From Oscheius onirici (Eukaryota; Nematoda; Chromadorea; Rhabditida; Rhabditidae), in NCBI GenBank assembly GCA_932521025.1, contig OW051469.1, positions 8,878,398-8,942,397 on the forward strand: 64,000 nucleotides of DNA, in the 5' to 3' direction. This document shows positions 21,665 to 33,146 of the stretch, one piece after another. Within the stretch, counting starts at the first letter, position 1, and every line of letters starts with the position of its first letter. Below the pieces are notes generated by a model. The model was not told the DNA's origin, did not search any database, and saw only the letters and a program-made list of their open reading frames with translations. The position numbers and the translations under genes were made by a program.

Positions 21665-22331
21665 TCACAGTCACCGAGTCCAAGAAACTGAGAGTCAAAA
21701 GACAGAGAGACAGTGAGAGACTGAGAGAGACAGAGAAAAAGTCAGAGAGTAACAGAGACTGATTGTGAGAGTCAGAGAGACTTAGAAAGACAGAGAGTCA
21801 GAAAATTACAGAGTGAGAGAGTGAGAGAGACTGAGAGACAGTTCTAATTATAGTTACAGGAAGTATCCTTTTCAAAGAGCCGCCTGCACTTGACAAGGAA
21901 TCATAATTTTCGGGTGATGTCATTGGAAGTAAACAAATCACCCCGTCTTGATATATGCTCACGCCTTTTCTCATCTCCCAGTCTCTCTGTTTTCTCCCTC
22001 TCTGTTTTTGGAACGGAGATTAGCGTCTTGGGTTATTAATTGCCACCGGAGGATTTGTTTTGTCATGTCTATTCTTAAATAAGATAGAGAACGGAGGCAT
22101 AACAGCGTTCCGTACATTCATGTTGTCTAAACTGTCTCTGTCTCTCTCTATACCTCTTTCTCTGGGTATCAGTGGTCAAGTCAGTCCCTCTGTTTCTATA
22201 TAAGCCTACTGCTGACTTTCTTCCAGTCCGACCCCATGAACCGATAGCCAGGTGTTCCAGCGCAAAACTCATTTGTGGCCAGCCGGTCCCTGCGCGTCAG
22301 TGATTCGCCAGCAGAGCCCCCTTTGCCATCG
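20925..22331. other. Intergenic region with a (GA)n microsatellite
   Basis: No gene is supported here. The area upstream of the collagen start is followed by purine-rich low-complexity sequence from about 21570 to 21840. Confidence 0.55.
21571..21661. repeat. (GA)n microsatellite
   Basis: About 45 uninterrupted AG dinucleotides. Longer degenerate GAGAC/CAGAGAG sequence continues to about 21840. Confidence 0.97.
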
Positions 22332-25300
22332 ATGGCTCTAAACCTCACTAATTTCACGTATGACGACTGGTCTGAATGTGAGTTCCATTCCGACTTTTCC
22401 ACCTTCTGGACCGATAGACTACTGGTACCAGAGATGAAATCAATTAGTCTCGATCATTCATGTGACCGAGCGGGGTCGTAATTGCCTTAGCCTTTTTCGT
22501 GGTCTTTTGAGTTCTAAGAATAAATCTCGTGACCTAATTAGGCTTGGAGTTCAGATTGGTAGACTGTGATCAGTAGTCAGAAGGACAGAGAAACAGAAAC
22601 TCCCTCATGTTCAGTACTCTTCCAGAACATTCTTGCGACCCTAAGTAGCTTTAAGCCCTGATCCATTGCTCTGCGTGGTAGACCGATATTGGCTGGAAAA
22701 CAGCGCCGAAAAACATAGTTCCTGGCCATCAGATGACGAAAGACTATGACAGCTGGGACGTAGTCGAGTAGCCCTAATGATCGAGAAGCATTCTCGAATA
22801 GAGCCTTTTTTGGGCTGCTCGGATTCTAATTGCAGACCTCTGGATATTACCCTCTGAGTAATACGAGTCTCTGTTCCGGGAATTGAACTGAGAAAAGTAA
22901 ACGGAACCTCTGAGATATTCCCTAGAGAATATGGGGTGCACTGACAAAAGGTGGCGCAAAATTACCAATTTTAGATCGGTTCGTTTATACTTCCGAGTTG
23001 TTTTCCAGAGAGAACTGAAACCAAGTTCAAACTGGACGGGGACACAAAAAAAATTAAGCCTGTTTATTGTTTCTACCGCACGGCACGGAGGCCTTTTGCA
23101 TTTCTTAGAAGCTTACTCGAGTGCTCACCTGTCCTCTGTGACGTGATTGTTCCTATTCTCTGTCTGTCTCTGTCTCTCTGTGTCTGTCAACAGCATGACT
23201 CCCAGAAACGGCTAATAACTGTCCGCTCATTGGGTTAACTACGCTCTCTCCTAAAACCGCTCTCTTCAATAATTGTCGCGTAAATAACATTGCTAACATG
23301 GGGTCAGTTAGAAGCAGGGCGGGGCTAGTGTCACGGAGTCTGTTTAGTCCTCATCCCTGCTAACCTACCCTCTCAGAAAAGACCAACAGCTTAGTCAAGA
23401 TGGACGGTTTTCGTGGAGAAAACATGAGTAAGTTCTACTTTGAAACGTGTCTCTGTCTGAGCTTAGATTTCCTAGTTTTTCTTAGCTATTTCGCTTAACA
23501 GCAGTTCCGACAGTCTCATTCAGTTCAGTATAAAACTAGCCCTGTGCTGTCATGTTTCAGTTGGACAGAGTCTTGTGGTCTTGTTTCTTTTCCTCTCACT
23601 ACTTTTGTCTCCTAACTCTCTACTTGTCCAGTACGTATTAGCCGGCTTGTCCAGAGGAAACTGTTGAATACTGTACCATCTATTTGTGAACTCTCTATCC
23701 CCTCTTTTTCTTGTGCAGAGACTTCTTTCCGCCTGTTCTCCTCAGACCTTTTTCTCTGACCCAATTGTTATCCCGACAGGGAAATTGTTCATAGGAAATT
23801 GGTCTCTCTCACTGAGTGATTGCCCAGGTGTGGAGAGAGGGGCAGAGTTCTTTCGTAAGAGTCAGGAGCATGTGAGAGTATAATGTATAACCTACTGTTT
23901 ACTGATTACTGGAAGGTTTCTGTAGAGTACTGTAACTGTTCGTTTTTGACTCTCTGTCGAAGATTTGAGGTGTGCAAAGGCTCAAACTCAAAGCTTCATA
24001 AGAAGCTCCAAACTGCGCACCAACTCTACCGTTATTTTGTGAAACTATCTGCCTATCACGGCTATGAGTTGGTGCGCAACTTTAGGCTTTCTAGTATTAC
24101 AGTACCCTAGTGAGCATAACTCGTCGCTCTTTTTAGTGGGAAATTGAAATTTTTTTAACTGGTATAAAAACCGCTTTCCAGTCATGACGGAGCCTTCGGA
24201 TCTCATCATCACCGTCGTTTTCTCGTGTTACATTCTTTACGCTGCAGCCATCATTCTCGGCCTACCATGCAACTTTTTCGTCCTCTACCGTATGCGTCAA
24301 CTGAACAAGAAGTGTGCCGACCTGTACAGGTTTGTTCCAAAAGGACTACGTGCATCTACAAAGTCCGATCGGCTAGATGAATAATTCACAGTATGACATT
24401 TATGAGAGCTTCATTATCATGACGCTTTGCTACGCAAACGCTGGGCTCTGAAAAGGATGAAAGTCAATTTTTTGGCTGGGGGGATAATACTAATCCTCTC
24501 ACTCTGACGAAAGATCTTGTTTCAGCAATGGACAGGGACTTTGTCTTTTTGTCATGGCTGTGGCTGATATTGGTAGTTTGTGTTCCATCTTCATACATTA
24601 CGTCATTTCAATCACGAGCGAGACCATAATCTTGGCGGAGGTTCTTCCGACGGCAGCTCTGAACATCATTTGCAAGGCGAGTTACGAGAGGCTTGATCTT
24701 GGGTAATTGGGTAGACAGGGGCAGAGGGACAGAGACTGACAGACTGACAGACTGACAGAGAGTTTGTCACGAGTCCCAAAGGAAACGCAAGAAATGAAGC
24801 GCATTCTTGTCACTTCCATCAGGTTTTGATCGTTCTCGTTGGGGATATAGCTCAGTGGTAGAGCGCTCCCTTAGCATGGGAGAGGTCTGGGGTTCAATTC
24901 CCTATATCTCCAGAATTTTTTTCTTTTTTTAAATTTGCTCTTTTTTCAGATCACAACCTTCTCTATGCACATTTCAACCTTTGTCTCGATCTGGAGCTGG
25001 CTCCTGATGTCTACTCTTCGGTTTTAGCCCCTCCTCCTTATAAAACTTTCTCTCTAGGTATCTCTCAGTCTACCATCCTCTTTTCTACCTCCGTCTCTGG
25101 CGTCTTCCCTTCAAGGTCAGTCCAATTTTTGGTCTCTGGACCTAATTCGGCGATTATTCAGGCAATGTTCACGGTGCTTTGCGCAGCAGTGTTCTTCAAT
25201 TTGTGGCTTCTAATTGCCGTCGTTAATGACCCCAAGGCGAGTTTTTGGCCTTCAGAGATCTAAAAATATCTCCCATTTTCAGGGTGGCTGTACTATGGTC

Positions 25301-26349
25301 TCCGTCGGCGGGTATCCCTTTGCCAACAAGACCTTTCTCTTCATGGAATCCATGGGGTATGTTCTGAAAAATTATAGTCTGTAGCCTCTCTAGATCTTTC
25401 ATCATTCCGACTCTGATCATTCTCTATGTGGACATGTCTGTCGTCTTTGGCTTTCACTACAAGCGCAATCACCTGGCACAGCTGCAAAGTGACGATTTGC
25501 GCAAAAACGTCTCTCCCAGGAACAATACGGTGAGATTTCTTGGGGAAAAAATGGCAAAAGCTTACGACACCCGGGATTCCCAAGCCGTCTCCGATCCAAG
25601 TACTAACCGGGCCCAACGTTGCTTGACTTGCCAGATCGGACGGGATGGCGTACTTTCAACGTGGTGTGGCCGTAAGCCAGAGTGCTTCTTTCGCTACGAA
25701 TCGCGTTCCCTGTTCAATACAGTTTTTAGAATCAAGTTTTTTCGGGTACAAGATTCCATTTTCCAGCTTAGTGATGCCCAGCAAAGTTGTAGAGCAGATC
25801 AAGGGCTACAACTTTGCAGAACATGGAAAATCTGAAAAATGCTGTCTTTAGTCTCAAAAGACAGAGAGAAAAACTTCACTGAGCGTTCACCTTCCAGACC
25901 CTCCAAAAGCACCATACCTTCGTTCTTCGTTGGCTTGGAATTGCTCTGGTAGACATTGTCCTCAACGCTCCGGAGAATCTCTCCCGTCTCGGTCTCATTC
26001 TCGGAATTATCGAAGCTTCCGACTCTGAAATCTATGTGATCTTCAGAATCATGGCTCAGGTACTGTCTGTCTCTCTGTCTCTTCCAAATTTCCAAGTTCA
26101 GGTCCCCTACTACCTCCAGTTCGGTTTCAATGGCGTCTACCTGGCCATGTTCATCTATGACAAGTCAACAAGGCCAACGAGGGTCAGAGTAAAGGAAGGA
26201 GCGTCCTTCTACGAACATTCGAACAACAAGCCACTGAAAGATCAAGGTTCGGAGGGGGAAGAGCCCAGAGACTGACTCTGTGACTTCCAGGAGAAGTTCT
26301 CATGTCCAAATCGGCCCATTCTGATAGCGGCATCGATGAGGGACAGAGC
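22332..26349 (+). CDS. Rhodopsin-like G-protein-coupled receptor, complete
   Basis: Eleven exons give 374 residues: 22332-22377, 24182-24329, 24526-24676, 24950-25020, 25058-25115, 25162-25236, 25283-25356, 25394-25529, 25898-26059, 26102-26246 and 26291-26349. The N-terminus MALNLTNFTYDDWSE has two N-glycosylation sites and joins over a 1.8-kb intron to TM1 (LIITVVFSCYILYAAAII). The third helix ends STLRYLSVYHPLFYLRLWR, with LRY in place of DRY. TM5 is IIPTLIILYVDMSVVFGF, TM6 is WLGIALVDIVLNAPENL and TM7 is VPYYLQFGFNGVYLAMF without a classical NPxxY. The tail is short and Ser-rich. Introns 3 and 6 use GC-AG splice sites. The tRNA-Ala at 24841 lies in intron 3 and the 5S copy 3 in intron 8. 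It is probably a nematode peptide or chemosensory receptor; the subfamily is unresolved. Confidence 0.85.
24015..24077. repeat. 63-bp GCGCACCAACTC palindromic element
   Basis: It begins GCGCACCAACTC and ends GAGTTGGTGCGC and is flanked on both sides by AACT, a possible target duplication. It lies in the first intron of the GPCR gene. Confidence 0.65.
24841..24912 (+). tRNA. tRNA-Ala (anticodon AGC), copy 3, intronic
   Basis: This is a 72-nt cloverleaf identical to the other copies. It is preceded by GATCGTTCTCGTT and followed by a T-tract, and lies in intron 3 of the GPCR gene in the same orientation as the host transcript. Confidence 0.95.
25560..25677 (-). rRNA. 5S ribosomal RNA gene, copy 3, intronic
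   Basis: This is a 118-nt intact 5S identical to copies 1 and 2, antisense within intron 8 of the GPCR gene. On its own strand it is preceded by GGGAACGCGATTCGTAGCGA and AAGAAGCACTCT, and followed by TTTT. The family hairpin is 94 nt upstream (25771-25825). Confidence 0.93.
25771..25825. repeat. Hairpin repeat upstream of 5S copy 3
   Basis: TGATGCCCAGCAAAGTTGTAG and CTACAACTTTGCAGAACA pair around GAGCAGATCAAGGG-like loop sequence. It lies inside the GPCR intron, 94 nt upstream of the minus-strand 5S gene. Confidence 0.75.
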
Positions 26350-27042
26350 TAAGAAGATACGGGTACGCTCCGGGTTCACAAAGGACATCTCAACATATTT
26401 GGTTTTGAATAAAGTGTGTATTTTCTGGCTTTTTTTGCTGAAAGGGCAAGGACAGAGCCAGGGGAGAGGGAAATCAGCTGATCGCACGCGCGTAAACAAG
26501 TCTGTTTACTATGGAACGTGGTTCTCTAGGCTCTTTCTTCTTTCTTTTTTTTACTGCAATCCATGGCTATTGATGAAATAATTTTAAGCTCAATGTTTCT
26601 TTAATACTCAAAATGGCGCCTTGTACAGTTTATCAGAACGAGAAGAGTGCTACGTAAACGGATATGCTACTTACTTTTCATTAAATTGCTTTTCCAAGCA
26701 AATTCGAATAAAGTTTGTACGCAATCAAGCTACGAAAAATATAAAATGATATCATGCACAAGGAATTCTGGACACTGTTTTAGTATATGCGGGCTTCTGT
26801 ATTTAATAAATTGGCGGAAATTTTGCTGCGTAGAATGATACAGCATGTAAATGTTGGATACTCACAATCAGCCAAGCAAAAAGCGCGGGCCAATTCAAAT
26901 TATGCTCTCTATATTTTGAACAGACTATAATTTTCTGATCCCTTTGTCCTGACTAAATTTTTTTTAACGCCTTTCCATCTCGTTCAATTGTAACTCTTTT
27001 CTATCCGTAGTTACGGCTTTTTAATGTGCCTTTTTTCCAGAC
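26350..27042. other. Intergenic, AT-rich
   Basis: No coding or repeat feature recognised. It separates the GPCR stop from the acceptor (TTTTTTCCAG) directly before the next start codon. Confidence 0.5.
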
Positions 27043-28494
27043 ATGCTCCACCTTTTCAACCGACTATACCAAAACATTTCTAAAGGCAGAGAAGAAGAAC
27101 TCTTCAAGCAGCCATATTACGGACCGTTAGATCCAAATTTGGACGACCCCCTATGGTTTTTCGACTCTTATTGTGTAAGCCTAACAATACATGATACTAA
27201 TCACGTGAGGTTTTCTACTATTTTTCTCACTATTTTTGTGATTTAGACGACTTTGAGTGATAACGACGACTGTTATTATACTTTTCTTAATGGGAAGTTG
27301 AAAATGAGGAAGACGTTAGCGTCTTATCATGCCGTCACTCTGAAAAATGAGTACGCTTCCACTGTTTTCAGTGTAAAAACTTGGCCTTCAGAGACAAAAA
27401 TCAGAGTGCCTTACAGCAAATTCTCGACATTCTGACAGAAATTCAAGTGAGAGCTCGAGAGAAATGTCATACTGTGAATGTACTGAAGATTAATGTCAGT
27501 GCCACGAGACGACTGCCTCTTCTGGTGAGACTCTCCTGGTGAACAATACTTGTTCAGATCAAACTGAAGCTGAAAAAGATGCTCATCGAATATTTTCAAG
27601 AGAATCAGCCCCTACCATGCTTGATTCTTATTGGGGAGAACAATATTTACCAAGATCTAATAACGGCCATGAACTGGAAAAGTCTGATCTACAGGACTGG
27701 CGGCAAGGAGTTGGTTACTGTGGATAATAAAGTGAGTCAAGTTTCTGTCTTTCTTCGGCTTTTCAAAGTACAAGACATCAAAAAAAAGAAAAGTAAAAAA
27801 AAAGAAAAAATCTGGAGATATAGGGAATTGAACCCCAGACCTCTCCCATGCTAAGGGAGCGCTCTACCACTGAGCTATATCCCCAACAAGATGGGGCAAA
27901 AATCAATGTCACCCAGAGATGGCAGAGTCATTTTTCAGAGTTTCTGGGTAAACGAGCGAGCAAATTGTCAGTTTATCTGTCTCTCGGAATCCAAAATTTT
28001 TTCAGATTCTCTCCTCCGATTTCTTGCATCTGGATGCAATAGTCAAGAATCTCGAAGATTTACAGCAGTTCAGAGGACGAGGCCTGGTCATTGGAAAATG
28101 TAGACAGAACCAAGTTCCGGTTGATGTCTTCCTCAAACAGTTTCTTGTAAGTCTATGTCTCCCCATCAAAATCTATGATTTCAGTGCTGGAGAACAGGAT
28201 CTGAACATTTGTCCATCTTCGGAGTTCATGACACTGAAAAACTTGGCTCATCTTATGAAAAAGTCTGGTACTGGCTGGTGGAACAGGCTGATGAGACAGG
28301 AAGTTTGGTCGAGGTTCGACTGCTCTTTGCTCGGTAGGTTCTCTCTATCTCCATCAATCCGTCTCAGATTCAAAGGAAAACAAGAAGTCACTACAGTCTA
28401 TTGGAACGGTCGAGCCATTTTCATGGTCATTGAAAAGGAAGGAGTCTATCAAGGCTTAGCGTATATTGTGTCATTTTTACAAGAAGAGTTTTGA
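27043..28494 (+). CDS. F-box-associated (FBA_2-like) domain protein
   Basis: The start ATG sits two bases after a TTCCAG acceptor. Exon 1 (27043-27174) encodes MLHLFNRLYQNISKG onward. Exon 2 starts at 27247; its 3' border is ambiguous because several donors are possible around 27320-27340. Later exons end with ATRRLPLL, ITAMNWKSLIYRTGG and, after an intron containing the minus-strand tRNA-Ala, an exon with LEDLQQFRGRGLVIGKC and VPVDVFLKQFL. The next reads CWRTGSEHLSIFGV and the last ends YIVSFLQEEF. The order 'DL..... I..C.....DVFLK.F..W..GSE.L.I' fits the C-terminal FBA_2 domain of nematode F-box proteins, which select targets for SCF ubiquitin ligases. I cannot see a clear N-terminal F-box, so the gene may be a derived or partial member. 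A broken copy of one exon is at 14.95 kb. Confidence 0.55.
27813..27884 (-). tRNA. tRNA-Ala (anticodon AGC), copy 4, intronic
   Basis: This is a 72-nt tRNA identical to the others, antisense in an intron of the FBA_2-like gene. The local arrangement (tRNA then exon) is duplicated at 14861-15140. Confidence 0.95.
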
Positions 28495-28595
28495 AAAAAT
28501 GAAGAAAAATGGTTCATTCCCGCGCAAAGTTTCAAACGAAGCCTGCCGAACTATTAACAAAATCTTCATTGTAAACACTGCTGGCAGAAACTTTT

Positions 28596-29826
28596 TCAGG
28601 CTAAAGTGGTAGAGACTGAGATAGCTTCCACTCGACTTGAAGCACAGTCCCACATTGTTCTCAAGCGTAGACGGGTCTGAAAAAATAACTAGAACATCTA
28701 CTGACTCTCTGTCTCTGTCACTGTCTCTCTCTGTCTTTCTCACCTCTGAACACAGCGCCACCAGAGCCCACGGTCCAGCCAAGTAACGGAAATCTATGAC
28801 GTGATACCGTAACCAGGTCGGGGTCAAATACTCCGGAACAGAGTCTCCAAAATAGAAGAGGTACTGAACGTTTTATTTGGCTCTTAAACTAAAAATTAAT
28901 ACCTGTACAGATTCAAAATAATCGTGACTGTGATCACTGAACCGACCAGTGTCAAGGCTGTCTCAGTATGGCGGATCCGGGTTTCTTTGTGATGGAGAGA
29001 CCGAACAGTGAGTACAGTACAAGTAGTTGAGATCACGCACATGATGCTCATGGAGGTTGTGGCTACCAGGCTTGCTGAGATCTGTACACAAAAAAATCCA
29101 CAAAAATTCAGAAGAACTCACAAATTTGAGGAATCAGGTGTAGGTTAGGAGCATTCCATTCTCTAGAGGAACTATCCTGGTCGGTCCAAATGTGAAAAAT
29201 GTAAAGATGGCCGGAATGATAAGGCAAAGACAAATAACTGGGTGCAGGAACTGTTTCCATCTCTGGAAATTTATGGGTTTTGGATAGACAAAAATTCAAA
29301 ATCATAGGAAATGACATGTCATCTTATAGACGAAATCGATTTTGGATGGTTCTCGTTGGGGATATAGCTCAGTGGTAGAGCGCTCCCTTAGCATGGGAGA
29401 GGTCTGGGGTTCAATTCCCTATATCTCCAAAAATCTTTTTCCTTTTTGCATTGTACGATTAAAGCTTTTTCAACTCTCTTTTTCCGATTTAAAGCTAAAA
29501 TAAACCCACCTCTTTATGTTTGATCGGCCCCAAAGTTTTCCAGCAGCTGACATCTAAATTAGGTCAAATATGCAACGCCGCGATAGATGACAAATTCCAC
29601 CGGGTAATAGACGACGGCCAAAATTGAAGACAGAGCAAATAGTGTGTAGAAGGCATTGTTGAGTTTCGGCTGCGTAAAGAGCAGATATTTAACGATGGAG
29701 ATGTTTAAGATGAAGCACGGAAAACAGATTAAGTGATGGGCCGAAAAGACCAGAAGATTCTCCTGATCCGTGTCGTTGGAGACGAGACAAGAACAAGGGA
29801 TAGACTTCCGCTTAGAGCTATTTCCC
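28596..29826 (-). pseudogene. Serpentine chemoreceptor, Srg-like, probably dead
   Basis: On the minus strand, exon-like blocks encode TM1-TM2 (HHLICFPCFILNISIVKYLL, then FYTLFALSSILAVVYYPVEF), TM4 (RWKQFLHPVICLCLIIPAIF), TM5-6 (VATTSMSIMCVISTTCTVL, then ETALTLVGSVITVTIILNLY), TM7 (YHVIDFRYLAGPWALVALCS) and a tail ending VSTTLA-stop at 28596. The order and sequence look like the nematode Srg chemoreceptor family. Defects: no start codon exon, an in-frame TAA after TM2, no recognisable TM3 (the tRNA-Ala at 29358 occupies that intron), and an in-frame TGA after LENGMLLTYT. Several separate lesions make a pseudogene more likely than a misread model, but unusual splicing cannot be excluded. Confidence 0.6.
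29358..29429 (+). tRNA. tRNA-Ala (anticodon AGC), copy 5
   Basis: This is a 72-nt tRNA identical to the others, preceded by AAATCGATTTTGGATGGTTC and TCGTT as in the other copies, antisense within the Srg-like pseudogene. Confidence 0.95.
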
Positions 29827-29829
29827 GGT

Positions 29830-30430
29830 CAAAATACACTCGAAAAACTAATTGTCTCAACGATAGAAGTTAATTAAACAGACTGTTTATTCATCTGTTC
29901 TTAGAATGACTTTTGGAACGGAGACTGAATAGGTTTTGCGGAAGACATTCTCATTGTCAGGTAGGCTGACCTCATCATTCCCAGTCACGGAACTTATTTG
30001 ATATATTTGAGTGAATGTTTGGAACGAGAGTGACTCTGAAAATTGCAGAAGGTCTGGCTGTCCTCTACGGTACTACTAAATCCACTTTAAATTGATCTCG
30101 CGTCTCTGTGTGTGTCTGAAGCTCTAATTGGAAATAATAAGAGAAGATTTGTGAAGATTCAATGAAAGTTGTTGCTTTGTTTGGGAAAAGTTTCTTAAAA
30201 ACACAAGCAATTAGTAAGTTTTGGGATAAAACGTTAGGGGAACATTGCTGAAGTCAAGGTAGATTAGATGTGGCAACTTTCAAAGAAGGGGATAGAATTC
30301 TTGGGAAGGGGTGAACCTGAGAACAGTGAGACAGATTGCGAGACTTCGCAAAAGAAACTATCCACTTTACAGACTTGTCTCATCTCGTTACTAACCTTCA
30401 GTAGGCCACATTTGCCGCAGCTGTCTAACT
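29830..30430. other. Intergenic
   Basis: No gene supported. The open frame on the minus strand at 30264-30524 has no splice support or domain and overlaps a repeat. Confidence 0.5.
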
Positions 30431-30432
30431 GT

Positions 30433-30804
30433 CGATTTACAACATAGTTCCGAGATACAGTAGCGGACAAAAGTTCAGCAACTTTTGTATTTTTGACGCA
30501 GCGCGGGCCTAAACTATCAAACAAAGTCGAAAATGGTACTGAAGATGTAAAAAGGGATTAGAAATAAGGTGTGTATACTTGTTTTCTAAAAATCGAAATT
30601 TTTTTTGGTACAGAGCAAATTAACGAAAACAGCCGCGACAAAAGTTTAGCAACTTTTGAAAATCTTCTCAAAAATCCAAGATTTTTCGGTTTGAGTTGTC
30701 AAAGATTGTAGTGGAGAACTTAAAATGACTTTTGTCGCGGCTGTTTTCGATAATTTGCTCTGTACCAAAAAAAAATTCTATTTTTACAACATAGTTCCGA
30801 GATA
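30433..30804. mobile_element. Palindromic element with flanking direct repeats
   Basis: A palindrome spans about 30587-30786: TTTTGGTACAGAGCAAATTA and CGAAAACAGCCGCGACAAAA on the left are mirrored on the right. The whole is bracketed by direct repeats of TTACAACATAGTTCCGAGAT at 30431 and 30784. The left part also has a second GCGGACAAAAGTTCAGCAAC motif related to the arms. Noncoding. Confidence 0.6.
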
Positions 30805-31204
30805 TATCTCGGAAGTAGTACAGATACGAGGAGACAGTGAGTCAGAAAGGCTCAGCTTCACAGGTTTCGGCATTTCCAGCAGCTCCTATCCAGCCACTCC
30901 TGGTCAATCTACTCAGTAGGAAAGGAGAACCATACAGTGGAGGCATAGTTCGTTTTGTTAGAATCTTTTCTTTTCCTTCCCTCGGCTCAACCAGAGTACT
31001 CTGACCTACTAATAACCTTCTTTCCAGTGGCAATAATCTCAATGCAAGTCGGATATTCTGACAAATAGAAAACATTTTAACTTCTTCGTCCGCTTTATGT
31101 TTATTTTGTTCTTTTTGTATGACATTGTTTTAAGCTGTTTTCGGAGATCTGAAGATCAAGAGTCGTCTCCATCTGCTCTCATCCCACGGTTTATCTCAGC
31201 CCGT

Positions 31205-31862
31205 TTAGTTTACGCTCAATCTTAACAGGATTTCGTGAAATCCTGTTAAGATCCTGTTACATACCTTGGAAATCCTGTTAAAATCCTGTTACATACCTTG
31301 GCCCCGAATAATTCTCTGAAAAGACTATTAGACATAGAACATAAAAAAGTTCAAAATGAGTCTTACCAAGAACAACTTTCGGGCCTGGAGTGGGAGCTGG
31401 TAGATTGACCAGAAGTGGTTTGATGGGAGCTACTGGAACTATCGGAGCCTGTGGAACTGGATCTACTGGAGCTACTGGAAGTACTGGCTTTGGTGGTACA
31501 GGAGCTACAGGAGGAACCGGTAGTACTGGTTTCAGAGGTACTGGTTGTGGGATCGGTTGTACAGGGACGAGCTTCTTGGGAGCTACAGTAGCCTTTTGGA
31601 GGACCTTCGGAGCTGGAGGAGGGTTGGCTTTCTTTGGCCGGAGATTTCCTTCAGACTTGTACCCGTACTGTTTCTTTTTGGAAGAGAGACTATTGTCCTT
31701 CTTTCCATGTCCGTGCTGAAAAAGGAGAGTGTAACGACAGAGAGATAGAGGGACAGAAGGGGTTGACAGAGGGGGACAAAGGGTGACAGACGAGGACAGA
31801 GGGACAAGGAGACTCACAGCGAGGACTGCCCCGATGAGGAGGACGGGCAGGAGCCAGCGCAT
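31205..31862 (-). CDS. Secreted Pro/Val/Lys-rich protein
   Basis: Exon 1 (31862-31818) encodes MRWLLPVLLIGAVLA, a signal peptide. Exon 2 (31715-31367) starts HGHGKKDNSLSSKKK and continues with a proline-rich chain of irregular VPPVAPVPP, PVLPVAPVDP and PAPTPGPKVV units, about 116 residues. Two short downstream exons giving ENYSGPR and LSVN with a TAA at 31205 are plausible but weak; the segment between them is a tandem duplication of GTATGTAACAGGAT plus a palindrome (31223-31252). The protein has no cysteine after the signal. The PVPP/PVAP composition suggests an extracellular structural (cuticle or pharynx-lining) protein or an unstructured secreted chain; this is inference. Confidence 0.7.
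31223..31252. repeat. Perfect 14-bp palindrome
   Basis: CTTAACAGGATTTC and G-A-AATCCTGTTAAG are complementary around a 2-nt loop, next to two direct copies of a 29-bp unit that ends in TACATACCTTGG. It lies in the 3' end of the Pro-rich gene. Confidence 0.7.
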
Positions 31863-33146
31863 TTTAGGCGATAGCGTCCATTCGACGCGGATTGAGGCTT
31901 TTATGTCTGGACAGGAGGAAATTCACACCGATGAGAGGCTGCATGACGGGCATACATCTCGAAAAGCTAGACAAAAATCGAAGAATCGTGAAGAAAGTTT
32001 GCACCCGAATTGAAATGGGAATTGTACGGGGCACTGTGTGTTTGCACACTCCGGACACAGATCAGAACTCAAGTCAGAACAGTTGGGAGAGTATAAAGGA
32101 TGGGGGAGAATGAACAGAAGTACAGAGACAGAGACTGAGACAGTCACTGGTTCTGATTACTTGTTTGTTTACCCAGTCCAGTTCCAAATTCCGATCTCCT
32201 CCCACTACTCATGCTCATTTTGCTCTGACCTCGTCGGTCTCTGTTTGTTCTGCCCATCATGGCTCTGATAGTACCCCTTCCCCCTTTTCCCGAAAGCGCC
32301 TATGTGCACGGGGCTCGTTCTTTTTCCTCATTTCTTTTGAATGACAGCGCGAAAAATCAATTATTGGTTTGGTTGCCTGGAGCAAAGAGACGCGCGCGCA
32401 CAATGTTTGACGGGGCTTCCTTCCAGACGCATCCACTGCTCTTTTCTCGGTCACAACGTGTTCTCTTCCTTGCAATTAGCAGATCGCTTTTTTTACTATT
32501 TTCAATCGATTTTTCTCGAAATACGGCGTATTTTTTAATAGAATTTCCCGTTTTCTAATTTTCCTATACTTTCTTCCAATATTCCCAATAAGTAAGTTTT
32601 TAATTGTAAAGGATTGACCAATTTTTAGCTGAAGTGTTTATATTTTTTCCTCTTCTGAATCTTTAAATTTTTTTGGACACAAAGTTCGCAAAAAAGGGGC
32701 TGAACAATAACATGCAAATATGAAAAATCAGAAAGCTGGAAAAGATGTCAAGGAAAGTTGGGAAAATTTGTATTTTCTGAGGCAATCGATTTTTCTTGTT
32801 CTTCCATTAATTTTTTGTAAAATACCTTTGTTTTTAGCTTACACATCTCAAGGAAAGTTACTGGCTCTATTGTTAAATTTTGAAATATTGTCACGCCACA
32901 GCATACTTTAAGCCGACCGAAAACGTCCTCTTTTTTTCATTTAATAGTCTTCTACTAACCACTTTGAAGATTTCCTATGAAAAAAAGTTTGGCCCAACTT
33001 TTATCACCACTCGTAAACTCGATTCTATTTCGTGGTTGCGATGATTCGGCATCCTATCTAATGTATTCCTGAGGTATCGACAGAAAATGTGTCGCCTTAT
33101 CACCTTTGCTGATTCACCCTCTCCTCACATCATTTTCCTTTTCCAG
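31863..33146. other. Intergenic
   Basis: Several overlapping open frames on both strands cross this region, but none shows codon pattern, splice chain or domain. The region before 33147 ends with the acceptor CCTTTTCCAG directly before the desaturase start codon. Confidence 0.5.
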
